Assembly: GCA_904419075.1 (NCBI GenBank)
Contig: CAJFQM010000010.1
Location: 1-64,000 of the forward strand
Direction: 5' to 3'
DNA: 64,000 bases
Origin: an uncultured Clostridia bacterium
GTDB lineage: Bacteria; Bacillota; Clostridia; Christensenellales; Borkfalkiaceae
The notes beneath the pieces were generated by a model, which did not search any database, was not told the origin of the DNA, and worked only from the letters and a program-made list of their open reading frames with translations. The position numbers were made by a program, and so were the translations under genes. Below, piece by piece: positions 49,347 to 57,684 of the stretch; position 1 is the first letter of the stretch, and each line of letters begins with the position of its first letter.

Positions 49347-52300
49347 ATGAAAAGTCTGAAACTTTTGACCTTATTGATGGTTCCGCTGATAGGGCTCTGT
49401 TCATGTCAGAGTGCGGGAAACGGCGGAAAGAGCTGGCCCGCGAAGGAATATCTCGGCGAAAAGAGCGTCGGAGAGAGCAGCGTAAAGGTTTACGGAGCAA
49501 ACGAACGGGAGGAAGGCTGGAAGACGGTCGGTTTTGAAGAGACGAACGACTTGTGCGAAGATAACGAAGGCATGGGGTGGGTAATCTTGGAAGAACCGCT
49601 TTGGGGCGGACTTCCGTCTCTGGGGTATAAAGGCACTTTTCCCGAAGTAAAATCGATTTCTCTTTCCACGGGCTGGTCGGTGTTCGAGGAAACGCCGGGG
49701 AATTACGATTGGACGGTCATGGACGAAACCATCGAATATTGGGTAAAGCAGGGAAAAACGATCAATTTAAGGCTTTGTACGGACGGGCTGGAACTCAATC
49801 AGGGCGTCGTCAACGGCTGTCCCGCGTGGTTGTTTGAGGAGCCGTACAATGTGCCGAAGGTCGTCAATAACGGGGATATTTTTGCCGACCTTTCCAGCAA
49901 GGTTTATCAGGAAGAGCTCAGAAAATTCCTGACGGAATTTGCGGGGCATTACACTTCGGAGGATTATCCCTATCGCGATGCGATCGAAGTCGTGGAGCTT
50001 CGGGGCTACGGCATGGTGGGCGAATGGCATTCGGGCTGGAATACCTATAACAGCGTGGAGGAGCGCACACAGGCGCTTTGCGACACCATAGACGCATGGC
50101 GCGAGGCGTGGGGAGACAAACTTCTCGTACTTTCCTGTACATACGAATTTCTCAACAACATGTGGGGCGTGAACAACGCGGAATCTTATGAAGATTTTAT
50201 GTATTATATGGGTTACGACCACGCGTTGCAGCTCGATAACATCACCTTCCGCCGCGACGGAATCGCCTTTGCGTTGCAGGAATACGATTCGCGCATGGCA
50301 CTCGATTATTTTTATCTGAATACGGGGCTGCCGCTTTTGGGCGAAATCGGCGACGGATATGCCAAACACGGCGACAACGATCCTTATCCTTTGTATGAGG
50401 CGATGAATGAAGCGCTCCATAAATGGCGGGTGAATTATCAGACGGTCATCGGCTGGGTGGCGCAGGATTTCGACATCGTCATAAAGCAGGAAAAGGAACT
50501 CGTGGAATATTTCAACCGCATGATGGGCTATCGTCTCGTCCCGGATAAAATCCGCTATTCTTCCGAAATCAAAGCGGGGGATAAATTCTATCTCGATTCC
50601 CTTTGGAGCAATCAGGCCATGGGGCGCTGTTGGACGGATTACGATTTGAGCGTGTATTTCGAGGACGCGGAGGGCAAAACGGTTTACACGGGTACGGACG
50701 CGAGGTTTAATCCCGTTTCCATCAACGGAGGAGAGCCGCATTTCTTCCAGCTTTCCTATACCGTTCCCGATTCGCTTCCGAAGGGGGAATACACCGTCAA
50801 ATTTGCCGTTTCCGATGCGGCGGGCAACCCGAAAATCGAAATGCCGATTGCCGGAAACGACGGCGCGAAAAAATATTACCTCGGAGAAGTGACCGTGGGC
50901 GATAAAGCGGCGGAAAATCCTTCTTCGGAGGACACTCTCGACGAGAATCCCGGCTATACGGTGACGGGGGAAGGAAAGCTGACGTCCCGCCTGACCACGG
51001 TGGACGGCACGAAAGCGATCGTGGGCGGCGGCAGCGACCTGTTCGCTTACGGAAAACGCTTGGAAAACGGAAAGACCTATTACATTTCGTTCGATTACAG
51101 GACGAATAAGCCGAAAGAAGAGATTTCGATTACGGACGGCAGCCGTTATCAGGTCGGCGCGTACTGTCGGACGGAAAAGACCTGGGGAGACGTTTACGAG
51201 TGGCTGGACGTTTCCAACGAAGTTTCCCGCCGCAGCGTAACGATTACCGTTCCCGACGACGGAAAAACGTATGTCTTGGGCTTCGGCGGAAAGGACGATG
51301 CCGCGGAGATTGCGATCGATAATATTTCTGTCGCCGAGGCGGACAATATCGGGGCTTCTTTCCTCATCAATCCCGATTTTACCACAAAAAAGGACGACGG
51401 CTCTTATGAAATACGAAGCACGCTCAATCAGACATGGTCGGACGGCCTGCAACTGAGAGAAAGACTGGACCCGCATGCGACGTATATGCTCACCTTTGAC
51501 GCGGCGACGGTGGCGGAAATTTCGGGCGGCGGATATTTTTACGCCATGCTCACCGACCCCGCGGCCGATAAAAACGACGAAAAGGAATACATAGAGTCTT
51601 TCAGTTTGAACCGTATAGGCTCTTTCTGGACTCCCATGGACAGGGGCTATCAGAAATACTCTTACGTGTTTAACACGGGCGAATATACGGACGGGTGGAA
51701 CCTTGTATTCGGCATAAGGAATATGGGAGGCGTTTCGCTGAAAAATATCTCGATCACGCGCATCGATACCGATTATTCTTATACTTGCGACGATAAAATT
51801 ATCGAGCATAACGTCGTTCCCGAAAAGAATATAAATGTAGACGAGAAACCGGTCGTCGAGAACTTTGAAGCGGGCGTATTCAACGGCGGCTGCATGTTCC
51901 CCGGACTCAGCACGGGTATTATTCGGCGGGACAGATATACGATCAGCGGAAATTATTCCTGTTATATCCTCAATACCAACCCGACTTCGCCCAATTACGA
52001 ATTCAACGTCTTCTGTCAGACCAATCTCGCGGATATGCGGTTTTCCGCCAATACGACCTATCGGGTAAAATTCAAATTCATGGTCATCGAGGACGTGAAG
52101 GCGGAAGAAGGAGGATATTTTTACTGCTTGGCCCGCGAGGACGGTTCGTTTGCGCACGATAAGGGAATCTTCGAGTGGCGGGACGGCTATGAGGTCGGAG
52201 AAGTATATTCGGTGGAGTACGAATTTACCACGGGAGAAGCCGACAATTACTATTTCATGTGGGGCGTGCATTACTACGGAGCGATCGCGATCGACGACGT

Positions 52301-52400
52301 AGTGTTTGAACGGGTGGAAACGCCTTCGGGACAGACGACTCCCGTCGTGACGAAAGGGCATGCCTACGAAGTTACGCAGGACGTCCTCTATGAAAGATGA
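49347..52400 (+). CDS. TIM-barrel (DUF4832-like) lipoprotein with carbohydrate-binding modules
   Basis: A 1017-residue lipoprotein (lipobox GLCSC, about 16-20). Residues 75-385 look like a glycosidase-type TIM barrel: LSTGWSVFEETPGNYDWTVM, QGKTINLRLCTDG and VVELRGYGMVGEWHSGWN, the last with candidate catalytic Glu residues. A DUF4832-like beta domain (about 390-540) contains YDLSVYFEDAEGK. Three beta-sandwich carbohydrate-binding-like modules (about 545-690, 690-835 and 850-1010) follow. The ATG at 49347 has AAAGGAGG upstream; a GTG at 49311 would place extra residues before the signal peptide. First gene of a transcript that continues into a sugar importer. Activity is inferred only from the fold. 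Confidence 0.78.
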   Translation: MKSLKLLTLLMVPLIGLCSCQSAGNGGKSWPAKEYLGEKSVGESSVKVYGANEREEGWKTVGFEETNDLCEDNEGMGWVILEEPLWGGLPSLGYKGTFPEVKSISLSTGWSVFEETPGNYDWTVMDETIEYWVKQGKTINLRLCTDGLELNQGVVNGCPAWLFEEPYNVPKVVNNGDIFADLSSKVYQEELRKFLTEFAGHYTSEDYPYRDAIEVVELRGYGMVGEWHSGWNTYNSVEERTQALCDTIDAWREAWGDKLLVLSCTYEFLNNMWGVNNAESYEDFMYYMGYDHALQLDNITFRRDGIAFALQEYDSRMALDYFYLNTGLPLLGEIGDGYAKHGDNDPYPLYEAMNEALHKWRVNYQTVIGWVAQDFDIVIKQEKELVEYFNRMMGYRLVPDKIRYSSEIKAGDKFYLDSLWSNQAMGRCWTDYDLSVYFEDAEGKTVYTGTDARFNPVSINGGEPHFFQLSYTVPDSLPKGEYTVKFAVSDAAGNPKIEMPIAGNDGAKKYYLGEVTVGDKAAENPSSEDTLDENPGYTVTGEGKLTSRLTTVDGTKAIVGGGSDLFAYGKRLENGKTYYISFDYRTNKPKEEISITDGSRYQVGAYCRTEKTWGDVYEWLDVSNEVSRRSVTITVPDDGKTYVLGFGGKDDAAEIAIDNISVAEADNIGASFLINPDFTTKKDDGSYEIRSTLNQTWSDGLQLRERLDPHATYMLTFDAATVAEISGGGYFYAMLTDPAADKNDEKEYIESFSLNRIGSFWTPMDRGYQKYSYVFNTGEYTDGWNLVFGIRNMGGVSLKNISITRIDTDYSYTCDDKIIEHNVVPEKNINVDEKPVVENFEAGVFNGGCMFPGLSTGIIRRDRYTISGNYSCYILNTNPTSPNYEFNVFCQTNLADMRFSANTTYRVKFKFMVIEDVKAEEGGYFYCLAREDGSFAHDKGIFEWRDGYEVGEVYSVEYEFTTGEADNYYFMWGVHYYGAIAIDDVVFERVETPSGQTTPVVTKGHAYEVTQDVLYER

Positions 52401-52405
52401 GAAGC

Positions 52406-52437
52406 GGGGGAAAGCGGAAGCATTTTCGCTTTCCCTC
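52406..52437 (+). promoter_or_regulatory. Intercistronic hairpin before the binding-protein gene
   Basis: GGGAAAGCG (52408-52416) pairs with CGCTTTCCC (52427-52435) around a 10-nt loop, with no T-run. It sits just upstream of the binding-protein RBS. It may protect the downstream mRNA so that more binding protein than enzyme is made. Confidence 0.5.
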
Positions 52438-52464
52438 CGAAAAATAAAAAACGGAGGTTTATAG

Positions 52465-53841
52465 ATGAAAAGATACGGAAAATTATTGGCCGTAGCGATG
52501 ACGGCGGGCATGCTGTTCGGCGCAGTCGCCTGCGAAGAAAGCGGCGGCACTTCGGACGACGGAACTTTCGGAGGCGGGGGGAACGGCAAGACGACGGTAC
52601 GTTTTTATTCCTTCAACGATACCGAGACGAATAAAAAACTGGAAGAAGCGCTTGAAGCGGATTTTTATAAAAAAAATCCCGACATTTACGTTCAGCTGGA
52701 AATTTCCACGGGTTCGTTCTATACCAACCTGCTGACGGATTTTGCCGGCGGTACGGAAGCGGACGTGTTCAGTATGGAGCCGGGCGAAATTTATCCTTTC
52801 CTTTCGGAAAACTATCTCGAACCGCTGGACGGGTATTTCGAAAAGTCGGAGAATGTCTCTTTGGACGACGTTTGGGAAATCAATAATCAGGCGTATGCTT
52901 ACGACTCCGAATCGAAAACATTCGGGACGGGAAAGACGTATGCCGTCATGAAGGATTGGACGACGGATTCAATGCTGCTGTATAACCGTTCTTTGTTCAC
53001 GCAGGAACAGCTCGCGATGATCGAAGGGGACGAGGACGGAGACGGCGTCGCCGATCCGCTCACGTTCGACGAGTTTGAAGTCCTTACGACTCAACTTTTG
53101 AAAAAACAGGGGAACTTGATTTCGCAATACTCTTTCCTGCCGGGACTTGCGGAGGCGAAGGTGCTCGCACAGTTTATCACCAACGCGGGACTTTCCTGGT
53201 TCGACCCGACGACGTACGAATCGACGTTCGATACTCCCGAGGTACAGGAAGTCGTCAGATATTATTACGATATTCTCGGCAAGAACGAGGTCAACGACGT
53301 GGGTTCCACCTTCTATCCGCTGTTCGCTCAGGGGAAAATCGCCATGGTCATGGGCGGGCTCTATTGCATAGACGCATACGATCTGGATAATCTCGATTTG
53401 GGCGTGGCCTATCCGCCTGTAAAGGACGAAAATACGGAATGTAAGCCCTATACGACGGGCTGCGTGGGCTTTGCGGTGTCTTCGCGCTCCAAAGTAAAGG
53501 AAGAGGCGTTCAAATTTATCGAATGGTATCTCAATTATTACGGGGAACAGGATGCAAAAAATTGCAATAACTTTCCCGCGCTCAAAAAGTATGCGGAAGA
53601 ATATATGCTCGACCCGGAAATCAATACAAATCCGGTAAAATTCAAGGCGACGCAGCTCTTTTACGGTTCGCTTTCCAAGGCCGTGGTGATCGACAGAAAC
53701 CCGTACTGTTCTCAGGCTTCTTTTGAAAATATAGAATTCACTTATACGGGGGAGTATTTGGAAGGGGCGCTCAGTTTTGAGGATTTTTGCAATACGCTCG
53801 ACTATGAAATCAATAAGCGCGTCAATCAGGCCAAGGGCTGA
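52465..53841 (+). CDS. CUT1 sugar ABC importer binding lipoprotein
   Basis: A 458-residue family 1 solute-binding lipoprotein with lipobox AVAC (about 20-23) and a Gly-rich linker. The fold shows TVRFYSFNDTETNKKLEEAL near the start, a central hinge with TDSMLLYNRSLF and a C-terminal YTTGCVGFAVSSRSKVKEEA segment. EGDEDGDGVADPLTFDEFEV near 187-206 resembles a calcium-binding loop common in this family. Two permeases follow at 42 and 1 bp; no ATPase is present. RBS ACGGAGG precedes the ATG at 52465. Confidence 0.92.
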   Translation: MKRYGKLLAVAMTAGMLFGAVACEESGGTSDDGTFGGGGNGKTTVRFYSFNDTETNKKLEEALEADFYKKNPDIYVQLEISTGSFYTNLLTDFAGGTEADVFSMEPGEIYPFLSENYLEPLDGYFEKSENVSLDDVWEINNQAYAYDSESKTFGTGKTYAVMKDWTTDSMLLYNRSLFTQEQLAMIEGDEDGDGVADPLTFDEFEVLTTQLLKKQGNLISQYSFLPGLAEAKVLAQFITNAGLSWFDPTTYESTFDTPEVQEVVRYYYDILGKNEVNDVGSTFYPLFAQGKIAMVMGGLYCIDAYDLDNLDLGVAYPPVKDENTECKPYTTGCVGFAVSSRSKVKEEAFKFIEWYLNYYGEQDAKNCNNFPALKKYAEEYMLDPEINTNPVKFKATQLFYGSLSKAVVIDRNPYCSQASFENIEFTYTGEYLEGALSFEDFCNTLDYEINKRVNQAKG

Positions 53842-53883
53842 GCGTCACGGCGTAAATATTTTTAGAGACGGGGAGGAGTCGCG

Positions 53884-54756
53884 ATGACAAAGAGAAAGAA
53901 AACGACGTTGCAATTTTTTGCTTATATCAGTCCGTGGATGGTAGGCTTTTTGTGTTTCGGGCTCTTTCCAATGCTCTATTCCCTCTACATCAGTTTCTGT
54001 AATTACCAAATGGTGGGGGAACCGAAATGGGTGGGATTTCAGAACTACATTGATCTGTTTACAAAGGAATTGTATTTTTTCAAAACATTCAGAAATACTT
54101 TCGTCTTTATGGGGGCGACTACGATTTTCGGAATGTCGTTGGGACTGCTCTTTTCTCTGCTCATCAATTCCGTCCCGAAATGCAGGCGCTTTTTCCAGAC
54201 GTTGTATTATCTTCCCGCCGTGCTTCCCTTTATAGCGGGAACGATGCTCTGGGAATCCATGTATGCGAAATACGGAATTTTGAACAGCATGCTTACGACT
54301 CTCGGTCTGGATTCCATTAATTTTATGGGGTATCAGAATGCGATGAAGAGCCTCATCGTAATGGCCGTATGGGGCGGAATCGGCGGAAAAATTACCATGT
54401 TTCTGCCCGCGGTCGCGAGCGTTCCCGACGATTTGTTGGAATCGATGGACATCGATGGGGCGAGCGCGTGGACGAAATTCGTCCACGTCACTCTGCCGAT
54501 GATCAGTCCTACCATTTTTTATCTTCTGATCATGGATATTATCGGCGGATTGCAGGCCTACGGCCCGATGATGATGCTCGGCGGAGGAACGGCGACGATG
54601 ACGGCCACGTTGCAGATTTACAATTACGCCATGGTCGATCACATGATGGGATATGCCAGCGCTTATGCGTGGATCGTGTTTTTGATGGTTCTCGTCGTGA
54701 CGTTTGTGTTTTTCCGTTTCGGCGGCGCGAAAGTCTATTATGCGGACGGTGATTGA
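53884..54756 (+). CDS. CUT1 sugar ABC importer permease (MalF/LplB type)
   Basis: A 290-residue membrane protein with six predicted helices. The N-terminus AYISPWMVGFLCFGLFPMLY is typical of this permease class, and the EAA loop reads LESMDIDGASAWTKFVHVTL near 187-206. RBS GGGGAGGAG precedes the ATG at 53884. The partner permease begins one base after its stop. Confidence 0.93.
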   Translation: MTKRKKTTLQFFAYISPWMVGFLCFGLFPMLYSLYISFCNYQMVGEPKWVGFQNYIDLFTKELYFFKTFRNTFVFMGATTIFGMSLGLLFSLLINSVPKCRRFFQTLYYLPAVLPFIAGTMLWESMYAKYGILNSMLTTLGLDSINFMGYQNAMKSLIVMAVWGGIGGKITMFLPAVASVPDDLLESMDIDGASAWTKFVHVTLPMISPTIFYLLIMDIIGGLQAYGPMMMLGGGTATMTATLQIYNYAMVDHMMGYASAYAWIVFLMVLVVTFVFFRFGGAKVYYADGD

Positions 54757-54757
54757 T

Positions 54758-55636
54758 ATGGAAAATATACGCGAAAAAACCTTTTCTTCCCGCAAAGCCC
54801 GCAGGTTGAGAAAAAACATCGTTTTTTACATCGTCCTTTCCGTGGTCGGCGTCTTTATGCTCCTGCCCACCTTTGTAATGCTGACTTCCTCCGTCAAGAC
54901 GTACGAGGAGTATTACAGTCTGCAATTCCGATTCTTTTCCGAGGTCTGGGCCTTTGACAATTACGTTCGGGTATTTTCGTCAAACGACGATTTGTTCCGC
55001 TGGTTGGGCAATACGTTGTTTCTCATTCTTTCCAATACCGTCATTTGTACGGTGAGCACGATTTTCGTCGCCTACGGATTCGCGAAATTCCGCTGTAAAG
55101 TGGCGGACGGCGTCTTTATGGTTCTTCTGTGTACTATGATGATTCCCTGGGCGGTCACCATGATTCCTTCGTATATCATCTGGGCGAAATTGGGACTCAC
55201 CAATACCTTTGTGCCTCTCGTTTTGCCGAGCATCGGCGGGAGCGCCTATTACACGTTCATGTTCAAGCAGAATATGCGCGGAATTCCCAATGAAATCACG
55301 GAGGCGGCGGAGATAGACGGAGCCAATTCCTTTGTTCGGCTGTGGACGATTATCGTTCCGAATTGTATTCCCGCCATCGCCACGATGGTCCTTTTCACGG
55401 CCATGGGAATCTGGGGAGATTATCTCGGCCCCTTGATTTATCTGAGGACGCCGGAAAAATTCAATATTTCTCTCGGCCTGAACATGCTCCGTTCCCAGAC
55501 GACGCAGGGAAGACAGGACACGCCGATGCTCCTCGCGGCAAGCGTCCTGATGGCGATTCCTTCTATCGCAATGTATTTCGTGGGTACGAAAGTCTTTGCA
55601 AAGGGGATTTCTCTGCAAGGCGGAGTAAAAGGATGA
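54758..55636 (+). CDS. CUT1 sugar ABC importer permease (MalG/LplC type)
   Basis: A 292-residue membrane protein with six predicted helices and the EAA loop ITEAAEIDGANSFVRLWTII near 181-200. The ATG at 54758 lies directly after the previous stop (TGATATG), indicating translational coupling; an ATG at 54740 inside the upstream gene is an alternative. It completes the importer with the preceding permease and the binding protein. Confidence 0.92.
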   Translation: MENIREKTFSSRKARRLRKNIVFYIVLSVVGVFMLLPTFVMLTSSVKTYEEYYSLQFRFFSEVWAFDNYVRVFSSNDDLFRWLGNTLFLILSNTVICTVSTIFVAYGFAKFRCKVADGVFMVLLCTMMIPWAVTMIPSYIIWAKLGLTNTFVPLVLPSIGGSAYYTFMFKQNMRGIPNEITEAAEIDGANSFVRLWTIIVPNCIPAIATMVLFTAMGIWGDYLGPLIYLRTPEKFNISLGLNMLRSQTTQGRQDTPMLLAASVLMAIPSIAMYFVGTKVFAKGISLQGGVKG

Positions 55637-55658
55637 CGGCTTTTTCGGAGGCAGAAAA

Positions 55659-56606
55659 GTGAAGAAAATTATTTTTGATACGGATATCGGCGGCGACTGC
55701 GACGATGCGGGAGCTTTGGCTCTTCTCCATGAATGCGGCCGCGCGGGAATGTCGGAGCTCCTCGCCGTGACGATCAGCACGATGAGTCCTTATGCCGCAG
55801 GCTGCGCGGACGCCATCAACCGTTGGTACGGACATGAAGTGCCCGTCGGACAGACGAAAACCGCTCCGAGCGGGGAAGACGCGACGTTTTTCGAAAAATC
55901 TTACGGAAAACACATTGCGGAAACGTATGAAAACGCCTATTTCGGAGAAAACGCAAAAGTGCCCGAAGACGCCGTGCGTCTTTTGAGAAAAACGTTGGCG
56001 GAAAACAGAGGAGAAAAGATTACGCTCGTCGTCGTGGGAAGCTGTATCAATATCGCAGCACTCCTCGAAAGCGGCGGAGACGATATTTCTCCCCTTTCCG
56101 GAAAGGAACTTTTGGAAAAAGAAGCGGAAGAAATATCTTTCATGGGGTGCTTTTTTCCGACGCGGGAAATTCCGGAAATATGGTTCGGGGATTTCAGGAT
56201 GGAGGCGGAATGCAATATCGCCGCCGACGTTTCCGGCGCCCGAACCCTTTTCGGGGAATGTCCCGTTCCCGTCGCGGTGGCTCATTATCTCGTCGGCCGC
56301 AGTATTCTTACGGGAGGAATTTTAATCGAAAAGGACAGAAAAAATCCCGTTGCCGAATCGTACTTCGTACATTCTCACGGCAATCGGGAAAGCTGGGATC
56401 TGGTCGCCGCCTATTACGCCGTATTCGGCGGGGACGGGATTTTTTCCCTCGGAAAAAGGGGAACGGTAAAAATCGACGAAAGGGGCGTTTCCCTCTTTGA
56501 AGAAGATGTATCGGGAAAACATTCCCTCATCGCCTGTAATGCCCCTGTACGCGCCGAGGAGAGGCTGGACGATATCCTTATCGGCGGGCTCGGAAAACGC
56601 GCTTAA
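55659..56606 (+). CDS. Nucleoside hydrolase (IUNH) family protein
   Basis: A 315-residue cytoplasmic protein starting with GTG at 55659 (RBS TCGGAGG). The calcium-binding N-terminal motif DTDIGGDCDDAGAL (residues 7-20) is diagnostic for inosine-uridine nucleoside hydrolases, and VVVGSCINIAALLES near 124-138 corresponds to the family's NIA segment. Later EAECNIAADVSGARTLFGEC fits the conserved substrate region, while the usual Asp-rich C-terminal DxxA is replaced by SHGNRESWDLVAAYYAVFGG. The family cleaves N-ribosides, but members inside sugar operons may act on other N- or O-ribosyl compounds. It is the last gene of the importer operon; no clear terminator follows before the convergent AraC gene. 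Confidence 0.88.
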   Translation: MKKIIFDTDIGGDCDDAGALALLHECGRAGMSELLAVTISTMSPYAAGCADAINRWYGHEVPVGQTKTAPSGEDATFFEKSYGKHIAETYENAYFGENAKVPEDAVRLLRKTLAENRGEKITLVVVGSCINIAALLESGGDDISPLSGKELLEKEAEEISFMGCFFPTREIPEIWFGDFRMEAECNIAADVSGARTLFGECPVPVAVAHYLVGRSILTGGILIEKDRKNPVAESYFVHSHGNRESWDLVAAYYAVFGGDGIFSLGKRGTVKIDERGVSLFEEDVSGKHSLIACNAPVRAEERLDDILIGGLGKRA

Positions 56607-56671
56607 AAAGCATTTGGCGAGGTTTTAAGATGCCCGGAGAAAAGAGCCTTTCGGAATCCGTTTGTTTTAGG

Positions 56672-57556
56672 CTAACGGCGTGGGGCGGTCGGGGCATCGT
56701 CGGATTTTTGATACTTGATCCGAAATTCCGAAGGGCGGCAGCCGATAACCTTATGAAAGGCTTTGCAGAATTGGGCCGTGGAGGAGAATCCGACCATCTC
56801 CGCAATTTCGTAGACGTGGCGGTTCATATCGGATAAAAGAAGTTCGCTCGCCTTTTGGATGCGAAGATTTTGCAGATATTGATAGGGCGGCTGTTTGAGC
56901 GTCGTTTCAAAGAGCGTGGAGAAATAAGTTCGGGAAATGCAGAGGTCTGCGCAGAGAGTGGAAATGCTCATGGGCTTATGGAGATTTGCCTGCATATAAG
57001 CTATGGCGGTATCGACGATAGAGGAAGAAACCTGTTTTTTAGGTTCGTCGACGCGCAGGCGCGCCGCACAGTTTTTCAAGACTTCGAAAGACATGGAAAG
57101 CGCGGCGAGCGGGTAGGCGGGGGAAAGCTGCGGCTTTTCCTTGCGAAGAAAAGCCAATTCGTCCAGCAGCGGACGAATATCCGATTCCTGAAAATCAAAT
57201 ACGGCGTTATTTTCCGTAAAACCGCATTGTTCGAACAGGGTGTCGCAGTCCGTTCCCGTAAAGGAGAGCCAGCAATATTTCCAGCTGTTTTCTTTTGTAG
57301 CTTCATAGCGAATGAGGTTTTTCGGGGTGATGACGAACGCCTTTCCCGCTGCAAGCGCGTATGTTTTGCCGTCCCGAAAGAACGTTCCCGTCCCTTCCAA
57401 AACAAAGTGGACGATGTGATTGTGACGGTAACCGAGAAAATTGCCGTGATCTCCGCAGGCGCTCGTCTCCTCGCCGAATTCGGTGATATTCAGTCCGTTA
57501 TAAACCGGCGTGTAGTCGATATAAGTAAGAATTTTTTCATTGTTGATGATATGCAT
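56672..57556 (-). CDS. AraC family transcriptional regulator
   Basis: A 294-residue regulator. An N-terminal cupin arm (about 15-150) contains GYRHNHIVHFVLEGTGTFFR and AAGKAFVITPKNLIRYEA. The C-terminal AraC double HTH (about 180-283) contains MSISTLCADLCISRTYFSTL, VYEIAEMVGFSSTAQFCKAF and VIGCRPSEFR. It ends in TAG, the only TAG terminator I found among the intact genes of the window. It lies between the importer/nucleoside-hydrolase operon and the divergent surface-protein gene and is the probable activator of one or both. RBS AGGGGGT is ten bases upstream of the ATG at 57556. Confidence 0.9.
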   Translation of the reverse strand: MHIINNEKILTYIDYTPVYNGLNITEFGEETSACGDHGNFLGYRHNHIVHFVLEGTGTFFRDGKTYALAAGKAFVITPKNLIRYEATKENSWKYCWLSFTGTDCDTLFEQCGFTENNAVFDFQESDIRPLLDELAFLRKEKPQLSPAYPLAALSMSFEVLKNCAARLRVDEPKKQVSSSIVDTAIAYMQANLHKPMSISTLCADLCISRTYFSTLFETTLKQPPYQYLQNLRIQKASELLLSDMNRHVYEIAEMVGFSSTAQFCKAFHKVIGCRPSEFRIKYQKSDDAPTAPRR

Positions 57557-57593
57557 AAATAATAGCTACCCCCTAAATTTTAAGGTTATGGAT

Positions 57594-57622
57594 ATTATAC
57601 TATAAAAAGTAAAAATTGACAA
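57594..57622 (-). promoter_or_regulatory. Promoter of the AraC gene (minus strand)
   Basis: On the minus strand TTGTCA (57617-57622) and TATAAT (57594-57599) are 17 bp apart. The -35 box overlaps a TTGACA on the plus strand (57616-57621) that has no matching -10 box. Confidence 0.7.
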
Positions 57623-57638
57623 CTGATTTTTGAAAAAC

Positions 57639-57655
57639 AACGGTTTATGACCGTT
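57639..57655 (+). promoter_or_regulatory. Inverted repeat in the AraC/surface-protein intergenic region
   Basis: AACGGT, a 5-bp spacer and ACCGTT. No good plus-strand promoter is visible around it, so the surface-protein gene may depend on an activator bound here. Confidence 0.4.
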
Positions 57656-57684
57656 AGAAAACAGATTCATTGGGAGGAAAAATC

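Noticed and set aside
49767..52589. 940-residue open frame on the minus strand, opposite the DUF4832-like lipoprotein
   Set aside because: A shadow produced by codon bias. The plus-strand gene has promoter, RBS, lipobox and recognisable domains; the antisense translation is Arg/His/Val-rich without domains.
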